DNA from: Perkinsus marinus ATCC 50983 | Taxonomy: Eukaryota > Perkinsozoa > Perkinsida > Perkinsidae | Length of the DNA: 42,168 nucleotides | Reading direction: 5' to 3' | Assembly: GCF_000006405.1 (NCBI RefSeq) | Contig: NW_003209571.1 | Span: 33,801-75,968 of the forward strand | Part shown: piece after piece, positions 19,810 through 29,945 of the stretch | How positions within the stretch are numbered: position 1 is the first letter of the stretch | How the letters are laid out: each line of letters starts with the position of its first letter | Notes under the pieces: model-generated | What the model was told of the DNA's origin: nothing | The model's input: the letters and a program-made list of their open reading frames with translations, nothing else | The model's database searches: none | Position numbers and translations under genes: made by a program

Positions 19810-20771
19810 AAATACTTACATAACAATTTACAGGGTATTTATATACACCAACACCTCAGCACCATACTACCGAAAAGCAGAGACAATGTCGAGACAGTCG
19901 AACAAGCACCGACGGTCGTGCAATCGGACTGTATATAGCCAACCAAGAGCACGGGAACGGACCATATGAATGCATCATTAGAGACGATATACAGAATACC
20001 ACCTTATTCTAGTAGTTACAAAGGTGGTTAAATATCAAAACTCTCGAATGCTGTCAATGCTGACATTTGGAGAGCTTCTATGCAGACCAGTCCTATACCT
20101 TTACCAGCGCTACGCATCCACACCTTCGAAGCGTCCTCAACCCAACAACCGATCCCGATTGGACCCACTTGGTCACACCAGGAGATATATGTTGGCATAG
20201 TTCCAACACCTCATCTCCATGAACACAATCTGTTCACAGACAAAGGTTGTTAACGCTTTCTCTCTTATCTGAGCTCGTTTACCTCCTTCTCAACACCAGC
20301 AACCATTTTCTTCCGCCATTGACCTCTCTCTTTTCGGACTTGCCAATACCAACAATTTTAGGCACCTCCGAGTAAGAATTCCTGTCACTCAACTTATGTA
20401 TTATTACCACATGATGCTGTCAATATGAATACATCTCCTATCCTAAACACAACTCCCAATAGTCATAATTCCAAAGCTTTGCCCTCCTTCCTAAACTCCA
20501 GCTCCGCTATGTTGGTTTCGAGCCAGTATGAAGTATGGTTGCACGGCAATTTCTAGTAAAGGCAGCTTACACCTAGGCTATGGTCGAGAGCAACCTAAAA
20601 TAATCAAGTCTTGTGTAACAGTGATGATCGGAATTACTACATCTTTGCTTGTGCGCATCACCATTTTTAATGAAAACTCTGACTACGATTTCGCTAATTC
20701 GCGCTTGAAATAGTCCAGAACCGACGCAACCAAACGAGCTCCGTATAAAGGCCACGAGGGCTCAGCCACTT
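19810..20771. other. no confident gene
   Basis: No coding model is supported. A hairpin with 8-bp arms ACCACCTT / AAGGTGGT lies at about 19999-20029. Nothing else seen. Confidence 0.3.
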
Positions 20772-20935
20772 ACTCAACACGGCGATGTTCACGGATGCTT
20801 CATTCCATTTATGGAGATCATTGAATAGCATCTAGTCGACAAACATGTCGAATACTCATCGTAGCTTCACAAAAATAATCACCCTTCCAACACACAGCTC
20901 TGTCTTATGCAACGTTGCTCTAAAGAAGGATGGGG
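20772..20935. repeat. inverted repeat arm, right (3' flank of mucin gene 2)
   Basis: This is the reverse complement of 14811-14974 with a few substitutions. It contains the stop codon and about 150 bp of 3' flank of the minus-strand mucin gene. Similarity ends at 20772 as sharply as on the left arm. Confidence 0.85.
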
Positions 20936-22857
20936 GCATCAGTAGTAGCTTCAGTAGTAGCGTCAGTGGGACCTTCAGTAGTAGCCTCGATAGAGACCTC
21001 ACTAGTAGCATCTACAGGGGCTTCAGTAGTAGCCTCTACAGGGGCTTCAGTAGTAGCATCTACAGGGGCTTCAGTAGTAGCCTCTACAGGGGCTTCAGTA
21101 GTAGCCTCCACAGCGGCTTCAGTAGTAGCCTCCCTAGGGACTTCAGTAGTAGCGTCAGTGGGGTCTTCAGTAGTAGCTTCTTCAGGGGCTTCAGTTATCG
21201 CCTCTACAGGGACCTCAGTAGTAGCATCAACGGGGACCTCAGTAATAGCCTCTACAGGGGCTTCAGTAGTAGCCTCTACAGGGGCTTCAGTAGTAGCCTC
21301 TACAGGGGCTTCAGTAGTAGCCTCTACAGGGGCTTCAGTAGTAGCCTCTACAGGGGCTTCAGTAGTAGCCTCTACAGGGGCTTCAGTAGTAGCATCTACA
21401 GGGGCTTCAGTAGTAACCTCTACAGGGGCTTCAGTAGTAGCATCTACAGGGGCTTCAGTAGTAGCCTCTACAGGGGCTCCAGTAGTAGCCTCTACAGGGG
21501 CTTCAGTAGTAGCCTCTACAGGGGCTTCAGTAGTAGCATCTACAGGGGCTTCAGTAGTAACCTCTACAGGGGCTTCAGTAGTAGCATCTACAGGGGCTTC
21601 AGTAGTAGCATCTACAGGGGCTTCAGTAGTAGCATCTACAGGGGCCTCAGTAGTAACCTCCACAGGGGCTTCAGTAGTAGCCTCTACAGGGGCTTCAGTA
21701 GTAGCCTCTACAGGGGCTTCAGTAGTAGCCTCTACAGGGGCTTCAGTAGTAGCCTCTACAGGGGCTTCAGTAGTAGCCTCTACAGGGGCTTCAGTAGTAG
21801 CCTCTACAGGGGCTTCAGTAGTAGCATCTACAGGGGCTTCAGTAGTAGCCTCTACAGGGGCTTCAGTAGTAGCATCTACAGGGGCTTCAGTAGTAGCCTC
21901 TACAGGGGCTTCAGTAGTAGCCTCTACAGGGGCTTCAGTAGTAGCCTCTACAGGGGCTTCAGTAGTAGCCTCTACAGGGACTCCAGTTGTTGTGAAGACC
22001 AACAGGGGAGTAACAGTCGTAGTGGTAACATACTCCGTGGGTGCTCCAGTCGCAGAAGACTCGGCAATATAAGCTTCAATGGTAGTAACCGCAGCAAAGG
22101 TGCTGGTGGTAGTAGCTTCAACGGCCTCAGCGGTCACATCCGTGGGAGCTTCAGTAGTAGACCAACCTTCTGGGTATTCAGTTTTCGTTTTATCAGGATT
22201 CGTGTTGAGATTATCACATTTGCCGTTCTTGCAGTGAGGCCTTGTGGGCATCGTAGGCCTAGTGGGCATCGTAGGCCTAGTGGGCTTGGTAGGCATAGTG
22301 GGCATCGTAGGCCTTGTGGGCATCGTAGGCCTTGTGGGCTCAGTGGGCCTTGTGGGCTTCGTAGGCCTTGTGGGCTTCGTAGGCCTTGTGGGCTTCGTAG
22401 GCCTTGTGGGCTTCGTAGGCCTTGTGGGCTCAGTGGGCCTTGTGGGCATCGTAGGCCTTGTGGGCTCAGTGGGCCTTGTGGGCTCAGTGGGCCTTGTGGG
22501 CTCCGTAGGCCTTGTGGGCTTCGTAGGCCTTGTGGGCTCAGTGGGCCTTGTGGGCTTGGTAGGTCGTGTAGGCTCCGTAGGCCTTGTGGGCTTCGTAGGC
22601 CTTGTGGGTTCAGTGGGCCTTGTGGGCTTGGTAGGTCGTGTGGGCTCCGTAGGCCTTGTGGACTTCGTAGGCCGTGGTGCGTCAGTCGTAGTGAGGATAG
22701 GAGCTTCAGCGAGAATTGGAATAGTAGGAGCCTCAGTAGTAATAGCCGTGATGACGTCCATTAATAGCCTCGCTGGGGATCCGGTAGCATTAACCGCCTT
22801 ATGCTCATCAGCAGCGACCTGCCAGAGGCTGACGGCATAGAGAGCGAAGCGGAACAT
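20920..22857 (-). CDS. mucin-like secreted protein, 645 residues
   Basis: This intact single-exon paralogue of the 12085 gene has a similar signal peptide ([22 protein letters not shown] against [22 protein letters not shown]). The large non-repetitive domain of gene 1 is absent: after about 25 residues the chain enters TTEAPTI...DAPRPT, then about 25 hexapeptide units [12 protein letters not shown], one CKNGKC module, a short conserved linker ([16 protein letters not shown]), and about 43 octapeptide units TTEAPVEA, ending DAPILL. The basic Pro/Thr block is greatly expanded compared with two or three units in gene 1. ATTCAG precedes the ATG by about 14 nt, matching the site before gene 1. 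It is probably heavily O-glycosylated and secreted. The frame is uninterrupted, so it looks functional. Confidence 0.85.
   Translation of the reverse strand: MFRFALYAVSLWQVAADEHKAVNATGSPARLLMDVITAITTEAPTIPILAEAPILTTTDAPRPTKSTRPTEPTRPTKPTRPTEPTRPTKPTRPTEPTRPTKPTRPTEPTRPTKPTRPTEPTRPTEPTRPTEPTRPTMPTRPTEPTRPTKPTRPTKPTRPTKPTRPTKPTRPTEPTRPTMPTRPTMPTMPTKPTRPTMPTRPTMPTRPHCKNGKCDNLNTNPDKTKTEYPEGWSTTEAPTDVTAEAVEATTTSTFAAVTTIEAYIAESSATGAPTEYVTTTTVTPLLVFTTTGVPVEATTEAPVEATTEAPVEATTEAPVEATTEAPVDATTEAPVEATTEAPVDATTEAPVEATTEAPVEATTEAPVEATTEAPVEATTEAPVEATTEAPVEATTEAPVEVTTEAPVDATTEAPVDATTEAPVDATTEAPVEVTTEAPVDATTEAPVEATTEAPVEATTGAPVEATTEAPVDATTEAPVEVTTEAPVDATTEAPVEATTEAPVEATTEAPVEATTEAPVEATTEAPVEATTEAPVEAITEVPVDATTEVPVEAITEAPEEATTEDPTDATTEVPREATTEAAVEATTEAPVEATTEAPVDATTEAPVEATTEAPVDATSEVSIEATTEGPTDATTEATTDAPILL
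20946..21990 (-). repeat. 24-bp coding minisatellite, about 43 near-identical units
   Basis: This is the same unit as in the plus-strand gene but much more homogeneous: from about 21240 to 21980 nearly every copy encodes TTEAPVEA or TTEAPVDA with only one or two variable bases. That indicates recent expansion or ongoing homogenisation. Confidence 0.9.
22236..22680 (-). repeat. 18-bp coding minisatellite, about 25 units
   Basis: The unit encodes [12 protein letters not shown] or MPTRPT on the minus strand. The variable codon is the first residue of each hexamer (Lys, Glu, Met), giving alternating charge along an otherwise constant PTRPT frame. Confidence 0.9.
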
Positions 22858-23377
22858 TTAGTGAGAACCTGAATACAAGACAGTCTCCTAATTCATTAAC
22901 CAAAGTAGCTGCGTAGGGTACGATGAGAATGAGGTTGTTGTGCAGTCGCGAGAGCTAACAGTTTCAGATACGCTTCCTGTCGCGCGCCCAGACGGTTTTA
23001 TTATGGATTTTTCTCATTGTGCGGTAATCCAACAACACCCTTCCACCATGACTCTCCCGCGGGCTCCAGCCTGAATCGATCTAATTGCACCATTCAATGA
23101 AATACCCATTCGCTGGTTATATCCCCGGATATCGTCGCTTGCGATTATCTCCACTCCTTCCTGGTATAGCATGAGTCTCATACTCAATGCAACCTCGATC
23201 ATGAACCTTCCTCAAAATATCCGCCACATGTAACACATGATAAAGAACATGTGGCGTGTTTCAAACGTATCCCCCCTGAGCATGTCACTCCTCGTCCCAG
23301 CAAAAACGTAACTAACAAAACTAAACACTCCGCAATAATAGCAGAAAAACACTCATCAGAAACATCAATCATTCGTT
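22858..23377. other. spacer between mucin gene 2 and the methyltransferase
   Basis: It holds the 5' flank of the mucin gene and the 3' flank of the methyltransferase. A 10-bp inverted repeat CGCCACATGT / ACATGTGGCG (23222-23231, 23247-23256) with a 15-nt loop could be a transcript-end hairpin. A 62-codon ATG frame (23014-23202, minus) is plausible but unsupported. Confidence 0.4.
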
Positions 23378-26149
23378 CTACTTAGTAGCTCGGAAAACTC
23401 CGTATCTAAAACAAAGCACTTGATATCAAATCCGACTGCGACTAGCTACCGCATCACACCATCCCTGAACGCCTCGTGCATCCTCTCAATTGTAACGATC
23501 TCTCGTATGGTCGACCACCACACTCGCGGCCTAAACATCGAAGCCCTGTCAACAGCAGGCTCAAGAGGGGCCATCACCGACCCGCGGATAATAACAGGCC
23601 AAGGCCACCAAACGCCGACAAAAATGGAATGTCGCCAACTCGGCAGTGTTTGAGGCGTCCAGTCTGCGGACTCGACTCCTTCCATCGAGAGGGAATTTCT
23701 GTGAGAATAATCACAAACACTTCATTTCATGCTACTTACTTTCGTAGTATGTCCTCATACTTCTCTATAGAAATGAACATTGGATGAGACCATTCCTCGT
23801 ATAGGAACCGGAGTAACCACCTGAAAGTCACCTGTTCATAATCATGTGTGAGCGCCTCAAATCTTCCATAGTTCTTTGAACGCTACATAACCTCAAGCGC
23901 TTTGGGTTTTAGGCAAAGATTGATGTAATATCATTTAACAACTTTGCTACCATTTTGTCCTTCTACCACTAATATTATGATATGCAATACCCAACAGAGC
24001 GATGCATAAGGTATGTTCATGATTATCGTGTGTGTGTATCTCCTCACATTTCATCTTCCATGGAGTTTCTGTTTACTACATTCCAAGCGAGCTTGTTACC
24101 GATATTTTTCAGGTAAGTTTTTATTTAATCATTCTGCTAAATGCATTCACTATCACATTTCCTCTCAGAAATTCCCACTTTTGATGATCCGTCAGAGATT
24201 TCCGATCGTCCTTTTCACACCAAGTGGCAACGATTAACCGACCACCAGGCTTCAACACTCGACACATCTCTTCGATGTATCTGAATACAACGCTGATAAA
24301 AAAACGTCACTGCGCCACAAAATTATCCCACTTCGCTTTATCAGGCACATGTTCACCGCACTCACAGGACCAGATCAAGTCGTAGGAGGCGTCGGGAAAC
24401 TCCATCCGGAGAGCATCCATTTTCCTAAAGACCCAGGAATTACCGCGCGCCACGAAATTAACGACGACACCAACTTGAAAGTCACATTATTCAGGCCAGC
24501 TTCTCTGCTTAGTTCAGAGGCTCTCTCCACTTGAGCATCAGATAGTGTAATTCCAGTAACCTGATAACAGCAACCCGTATACAATTAGCTCAACGTAGAG
24601 AACATAGTTTTCATCGAATTAGAGAAAATAAATGGAGTTTCGAGTTGAACTTGAGCAAGAGACTATTCCGTGTTAATCAGATTGACTCGACCGTCATTGA
24701 TACACAATAACGAGGTAACCTTCCTACTTGGACAGCTTCACCATAGCGCTTAGCCATTATACGACTACTACCACCAATGCCACAACCAACATCCAGGATA
24801 CGCAGTGTTGAATCTGAGCCCATACAACTACCGTAAATTCACTTGCTATGATGCATGGTGATTCACTAATATCATCCACGAATGATAACACTATTTTCTG
24901 AGCCTCACGATTCGATCGTAACCGCTCCAATTAGCATTCTATCTATCACTACACTCACCTTTATCAGTCATCCCCTTCACTACAGCATCAAAGCCTCCCC
25001 ACGAGAGCAGGTCGTCAACAAACGTAAACTTCTGTTCCTTGAACATAGTCGTTCTTGCCCTAAACAGCGGGAGGTCACCAAGTCAGAATAACAACATTGA
25101 ATTTATAATAGTGCAACTCAGATGAAGTATTACGACAGAGAATAAGTCAACCACGAGTACGAGGAACCAGTGCAAGAACCATAAATACGCAAGCTCCCTG
25201 TCGCTGCCACGTTCGAGTAAATCGTCCTATGGTCGGCGGAACTGTCGTTCTATTGAATTCACACCAGGAGAGCAAGCTCATGAAGTTGCCGTTGTATAGG
25301 AGAATATAGGAATACTTTCAAGTCCATACGAGCTGCTGTTGCTTCAGAATATGAAATAATTTCAGTTTTATCACTCAGTATGACAGCCTAAGAGTTAATT
25401 ATTAATTCGATTACTATTATTACTATTAATTCGACCAATCCATACCAGCCTACCTCTGGTTCCAACATGTGCACTTCACCAATGCTTCAATGAATCCATC
25501 ATCGCGATGGAACCAACCCTTAGCCTCATCAGTTGTGTATGCTCCCAAATGTATGTGCTCGCCCCAATACGTCTCCACTAGCCCTACAGTGTAGGAGGGA
25601 TATATGCACATGGTCAACTACATGTGTTGGTGATTACAATATAGAAATCGTGAAGAAATTTTTGGGAATTGCCCACTGATTCTTTAACATTTCTAGCCCG
25701 ATAAGGGAGGAAACTGCTGAGCTCAGCCGAGAAAACCAAACATATATTGCAATACTGCCCTACAGTGTGGGGGAGAGGGGGGGCAATACATGCACATGAT
25801 CAACTATAAGAAAATTGAAACTATGAGGAAACTTCACGAGGTTTTTGTTAACTTCTACCCAAAACCGTTTGGGAATTTTCATAATGCATTAAGAAAACTT
25901 ACTAGCCCAGCTGAGTGACCCAAACATATATTCCCACACTGCACAACCTACCACATAAGAGACCAGTATCAGCCTACCATCATTCGTCCACTTATCATAT
26001 TCATTCCCAACTCCACCGTTTGGTCGATACCTGAGCACCGATACAATCTCGGAGTGTTTGAGAAATCTTGAGAACAACTTCAAATTTACAATCTTCTGCC
26101 GAGGCCTGTTACCTTTCTGGTTGCGTCTGCGTGCCAGTATGCATATGAA
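23378..26149 (-). CDS. SAM methyltransferase, gamma-tocopherol methyltransferase-like
   Basis: Ten exons join in phase to 393 residues; the 5' end is open. Exons: 25978-26149, 25454-25583, 24959-25059, 24728-24813, 24475-24560, 24311-24424, 24157-24280, 23740-23831, 23450-23698, 23378-23405; introns 30-394 nt, GT-AG. Motifs in order: NEYDKWTNDG, ETYWGEHIHLG, SAM motif I ILDVGCGIGGSSR, VTGITLSDAQVERA, YDLIWSCECGEHVPDK, RVLKPGGRLIVATWCEK, YEEWSHPMFISIEKYE, ADWTPQTLPSWRHSI, REIVTIERMHEAFRDGVM, YGVFRATK. This is the series seen in VTE4-like and related algal methyltransferases; the substrate (tocopherol, sterol or other lipid) is not settled. The N-terminal exon is basic (ARRRNQKGNRPRQK), as expected after a membrane anchor that would lie in a missing first exon. 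The 30-nt intron 24281-24310 is the least certain join. Confidence 0.9.
25584..25977 (-). repeat. degenerate duplication inside methyltransferase intron
   Basis: The 394-nt intron holds two related halves of about 175 nt. Each has CCCTACAGTGT, a word near ATGCACATG-R-TCAACTA, and AAACATATATT. The duplicated part includes the 3' splice region (minus strand CACTGTAG), so a decoy acceptor lies about 180 nt upstream of the one used. Confidence 0.5.
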
Positions 26150-26769
26150 CTAGAAAGTTAAAATTGCTCTCAACATTTCTCCAGCAGGGAAATAAAATGT
26201 CCGAATTTTTGATGCTTCCAGACCACTGAATTCGATGGACTTCACTGCATTAGAAAATGCCAATATATATGATATATTAATGTTGTTTATCGACTGTCTC
26301 AGAAAAAAATGTGAAATTTGCAAAATGCGCGCGCCTGGTCAGTGGCCATAATTTCGCCAAATCAACATAAGCGTATTTTTTCTCGAAAAAAACAATTTTC
26401 TCTCTCATCAAATTTTCAGGATTTTGAGCTGAAAACTTCCCTACCAGATCTGGGATAATTTAACCTTTCTTTTTTATAAAAATGTTCCAAATTAATTTAT
26501 CGGAATTTACCATTTTTCCCAGAAATTTCATACAGCAATTCGAACAGCAATCACGGCAAACATTCCGAGGTGATGGAAATAAACTCGATTGCCATACTCC
26601 TTCATAAATCTTGATAATACCAATGACGATATAACTATTAACTATAATATCATATATGAACATCAATAAGAGAATATAGATCTAATTATGTTATAAATAA
26701 TGATATAAGTATCCTTTCACATGAGTGTACTAATAAGAGTAATGAATAATAACCCAGAATCCATCTCAC

Positions 26770-26894
26770 GGTCGCGATCCCTTCTGCAGCAGTGCTTGAT
26801 AAGCCCATTTAGACGCCAATGCACAGACCAATACGGCAAGGGAAGGTAGATGATGATGAACAACAAGAAGATAAAATGGTATCAACATCCACAT
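26770..26894 (-). CDS. possible first exon of the methyltransferase, membrane anchor
   Basis: An ATG at 26894 opens a hydrophobic N-terminus (MWMLIPFYLLVVHHHLPSLA ... LALASKW-type residues) ending at a GTGAGA donor after 41 codons plus two bases. Position and composition suit a signal anchor for the methyltransferase, but its phase does not fit exon 25978-26149 directly, so an extra exon or another owner is needed. Confidence 0.25.
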
Positions 26895-28651
26895 GTTATG
26901 TAACCTATACATTATCATCATCAGCAGCAGCAAGCAGTCTACGGCCGATTCTCACCCCGAATACTCCATAGCAGATTGTATTTCTCGTTGTAAGGGTTTG
27001 TTCGATCCACATATCAATAGTTGGGCTGTTGGAACAGTGAGAGATGCTAATAATGTTGCTGTTGGTGACAGAGACATCTCAAGTGAGTAATGATTAAAAA
27101 ACTGATATCATTGATACTACGCGATTTATTCAAATGTAACTTCACCCGAACGGTATCCTATTGTGCTTTTGAGAGGATAAAACGCCAGAATAAACAACTT
27201 CTAAAAAATTTCCGCGACAAAATCAGCTGAGCTTACCAGAAACGATTGCCAAGCCACATCGCAACACTCAAGAGATTCTTCAGCGAGAAATTTCAGTGAG
27301 AGTGAGAATTGATTTCAAACTGCAAGTAATTTGAACATGAATATTCACATCGTTTTCACCCGGACTTGTGAACTCAACGATTTCCTAATGGTATTCCTAC
27401 TACTGCTCTCATATTATAAATAATTGTTATAGGCGGTTAATAAAGGTGTACACAATGATTGATAACCATTAATATGATATTTATATATACCATTGATTAT
27501 ATATTCATTACCATTTACCATATATATGTATATAATATCTTAATAATATATCTCCTCTATACGCCTAACAACAAAGTCATCATTCATCTTCCATATGAAC
27601 TTTCTCTGATCCCCCACAGCTAATACTAAACTACCAACACAGCTAGCTGTCTACCCGAGCAATGGCAAGAATGAAAAATTAATCGAGAAATTACATTTCG
27701 CACAATAACAGCTGAAACCGATACAACATAACAAGTTGTTTGTAAATCGACTCCACTCAACAGGAAACCATTTATTCTTCACATCGGTGAACACCATAAA
27801 TCAAATAAGTAGTACCAAGAGGACAACTACCCCTTCGTAATGGTATCCATATATAGTCTAGGTCGTTACCACTCTTTGAGCAAATTACAACTATCACTGG
27901 CAACAACGACAAGAGCGATGTAGGATAATCATCACGTCATTTACATACTGTCTCGAGAGCCGAGACGTCCTCATTCACACTCAACCGATACCACTCCTTG
28001 AAAACATTTGTCGCCTCAACGAGTGCTTACATTCCCAATAAACTTAAACCGAGAAATTCGACATGAATTCTTGTACGGTTTTTATACTTCCACTCTAAGT
28101 CGTACATTAATTTCACTATGCACTACAAGAACTTCTGAGCATTCCGAATATAAAATAACACACACTCGAAAACACGTAGTTGTATCAACGTAACACTCAG
28201 CGACTTCGGCCCAACCATAGAGTGTCTATGAAATATCCATCAGAAACGCTGATTCGGAATCAATGATAGAATTACTCCTTGTCGAAGTATGCAGTTCTGA
28301 AATCAACGCTGAATTTCTTCGAAATTCATCACGGTGCACACAGCAACTTTCAATGGCTCTTTATGAAATCATCATCAAAGTAGTGGAGTTACTCGAGGAT
28401 ATCTCGAGAGTGATCAGTATAAAAAATTGAACGACTCAGCGTATCGGACGAACTCAACAATACAACGTAAGTCGAAAAAGCAGTGAATGTGTTTGTGGTG
28501 GAATTAGGCAATTTCACGTTTCAAGTCCAACGATCTATGGAGGCTGTCGAAGAACTCTTGAGCGGATATCACATAAGAGGCAAAGTTCATGTTCGCAACA
28601 AACCTAACAAAAAAACAACCTCATCGCAATGCTCTCGATACCACACTTTGC
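26895..28651. other. AT-rich intergenic region
   Basis: No gene is supported. The stretch 27400-27560 is dominated by ATAT words. A 65-codon plus frame at 28483-28680 lacks an ATG and overlaps the small gene on the other strand. Confidence 0.4.
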
Positions 28652-29210
28652 TCACATCTCAGAAGCTTCCTCAGCAGTGACCAGTTCAATACCCACGTAT
28701 TTACATATGCAGTCTAACGCCGTCTTCAACTGAGATGACTCTTTCAACAAACGCTCGCCGCTTGCACAGCCATCGGTGGCACCTAAGATAACAACAATAC
28801 TGCGAATTTCGACGGCTAAATTCCATATTCCGAGAAATCTTACAAAGGCAACCTAAAAGCTGTCAAACTGTTAAAGCAATTGGCTCATTAGTAATTGTTC
28901 CCTATGAATTCCATCATTTTTGTTTTTACCGAAGACTTACGTTTAAAACTCTCAAGGCAAGCTATTTGGAAATCGCCTTGTTGTCTGAGGAGCCGTCCAA
29001 GACTCTTCACGGCTTCGTCGTGTTGTTCAATAGAATCATCGCTCTGAAATTATAATAAATATTGATAAGCAATATCAGTGTTGATATATTAATTACATCA
29101 GCAGATGTAACTTTTTCTGAATAGCCGTTAAGGTCTACTACGGGTTGGGCGGTCTCTACGATGGTGCCCTTCCACTCCTCTGCGATAAGCTGACCGTCTT
29201 CGATAGCCAT
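28652..29210 (-). CDS. small helical protein of 110 residues, three exons
   Basis: The ATG at 29210 starts exon 1 (29112-29210), followed by exons 28941-29043 and 28652-28782; introns of 68 and 158 nt are GT-AG and phases agree (0, then 1). The protein begins MAIEDGQLIAEEWKGTIVET and ends VTAEEASEM, with a central helical stretch (EQHDEAVKSLGRLLRQQG) and three cysteines toward the C-terminus. No signal peptide or transmembrane helix. Length and heptad-like spacing suggest a small coiled-coil or helical-bundle partner protein; the family is not recognised. Confidence 0.7.
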
Positions 29211-29274
29211 GGTTATGATTGGAACAGTAATCGGTAAATAATAGAAAGCTTAATCGCTGCGTGATACGGAAAAA

Positions 29275-29360
29275 TGCAGGTCCTGGGAATCGAACCCGGG
29301 ATCGTCATCACCGAATCAGCGCGAAGAGAATAGCGCTCGCCCGAAACGCCAGGGGCCTAC
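29275..29360 (-). other. tRNA-like sequence, imperfect
   Basis: On the minus strand a B-box-like GGGTTCGATTCCC and an A-box-like TGGCG...GAGC lie in an 86-nt stretch whose ends (GTAGGCC and GACCTGC) pair at six of seven positions, and a TTTTT run follows. The length would suit a long-variable-arm tRNA, but the T stem has one mismatch and the middle folds as a 5-bp stem with a 10-nt loop instead of a normal anticodon arm. Relic or tRNA-derived repeat more likely than a working gene. Confidence 0.35.
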
Positions 29361-29589
29361 CTTATTTTTGAGTTTTATCGAAGCACCGCATGGACTTTTT
29401 CATGCGCGTCGGTATTTGTGTAGGTGCTCCTTATTGGAGTCCACAAGGTTCACCTTGAATTTAGGAGCATGAGGTGCAACTGTAGGCCATCCCACGGAAC
29501 TTAACCTAACAATTCCGTGTTTCCATGTGGAGCAGCAATGCACCACTGGCTTGATGCGCTTTGACGTCCTCTGCGGAGGCGTATATCCG

Positions 29590-29845
29590 ACTACGTTGGG
29601 TAGTCTACTTGTGGATTCGACACAGTGGGACCAGGAAGTGGCAGAGGAATCGGCCACTCTAAGTACTGTGAGTAATTAGTTGTTACATTGGTCCAGTGGG
29701 GCAAGAGGATGACCGAGAAATCAGCCACCCCTATTACAATGAGCCACTGCCCGCTGCCTCGGTCCAATGGACCCGATGATCGGGCCGTATATGGCTGAGA
29801 TTTTAGCCGACTCACTGTCAGTTGCACCTGCCCAACGGGGACGGG
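29590..29845. repeat. degenerate repeat, about 60-bp period, running into the gap
   Basis: Three related units share the order GGWCCAGTGG / GGCAGAGG or ACCGAG / AATCRGCCAC / YTGTGAG or ACAATGAG. The last unit runs into the N block, so the assembly probably broke in this repeat. Confidence 0.45.
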
Positions 29846-29945
29846 NNNNNNNNNNNNNNNNNNNNNNNNNNNNNNNNNNNNNNNNNNNNNNNNNNNNNNN
29901 NNNNNNNNNNNNNNNNNNNNNNNNNNNNNNNNNNNNNNNNNNNNN
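29846..29945. other. assembly gap, 100 N
   Basis: Exactly 100 N, the conventional size for a gap of unknown length. Frames reading through it are meaningless. Confidence 0.99.

Noticed and set aside
20930-22072. 380-codon plus-strand frame (ASVVASTG repeats) inside mucin gene 2
   Set aside because: Another shadow of the same repeat on the opposite strand; no independent start context or domain.
22244-22840. 198-codon plus-strand frame of [11 protein letters not shown] type
   Set aside because: Antisense shadow of the 18-bp PTRPT-coding repeat; it resembles a hydrophobic protein only because of base composition.
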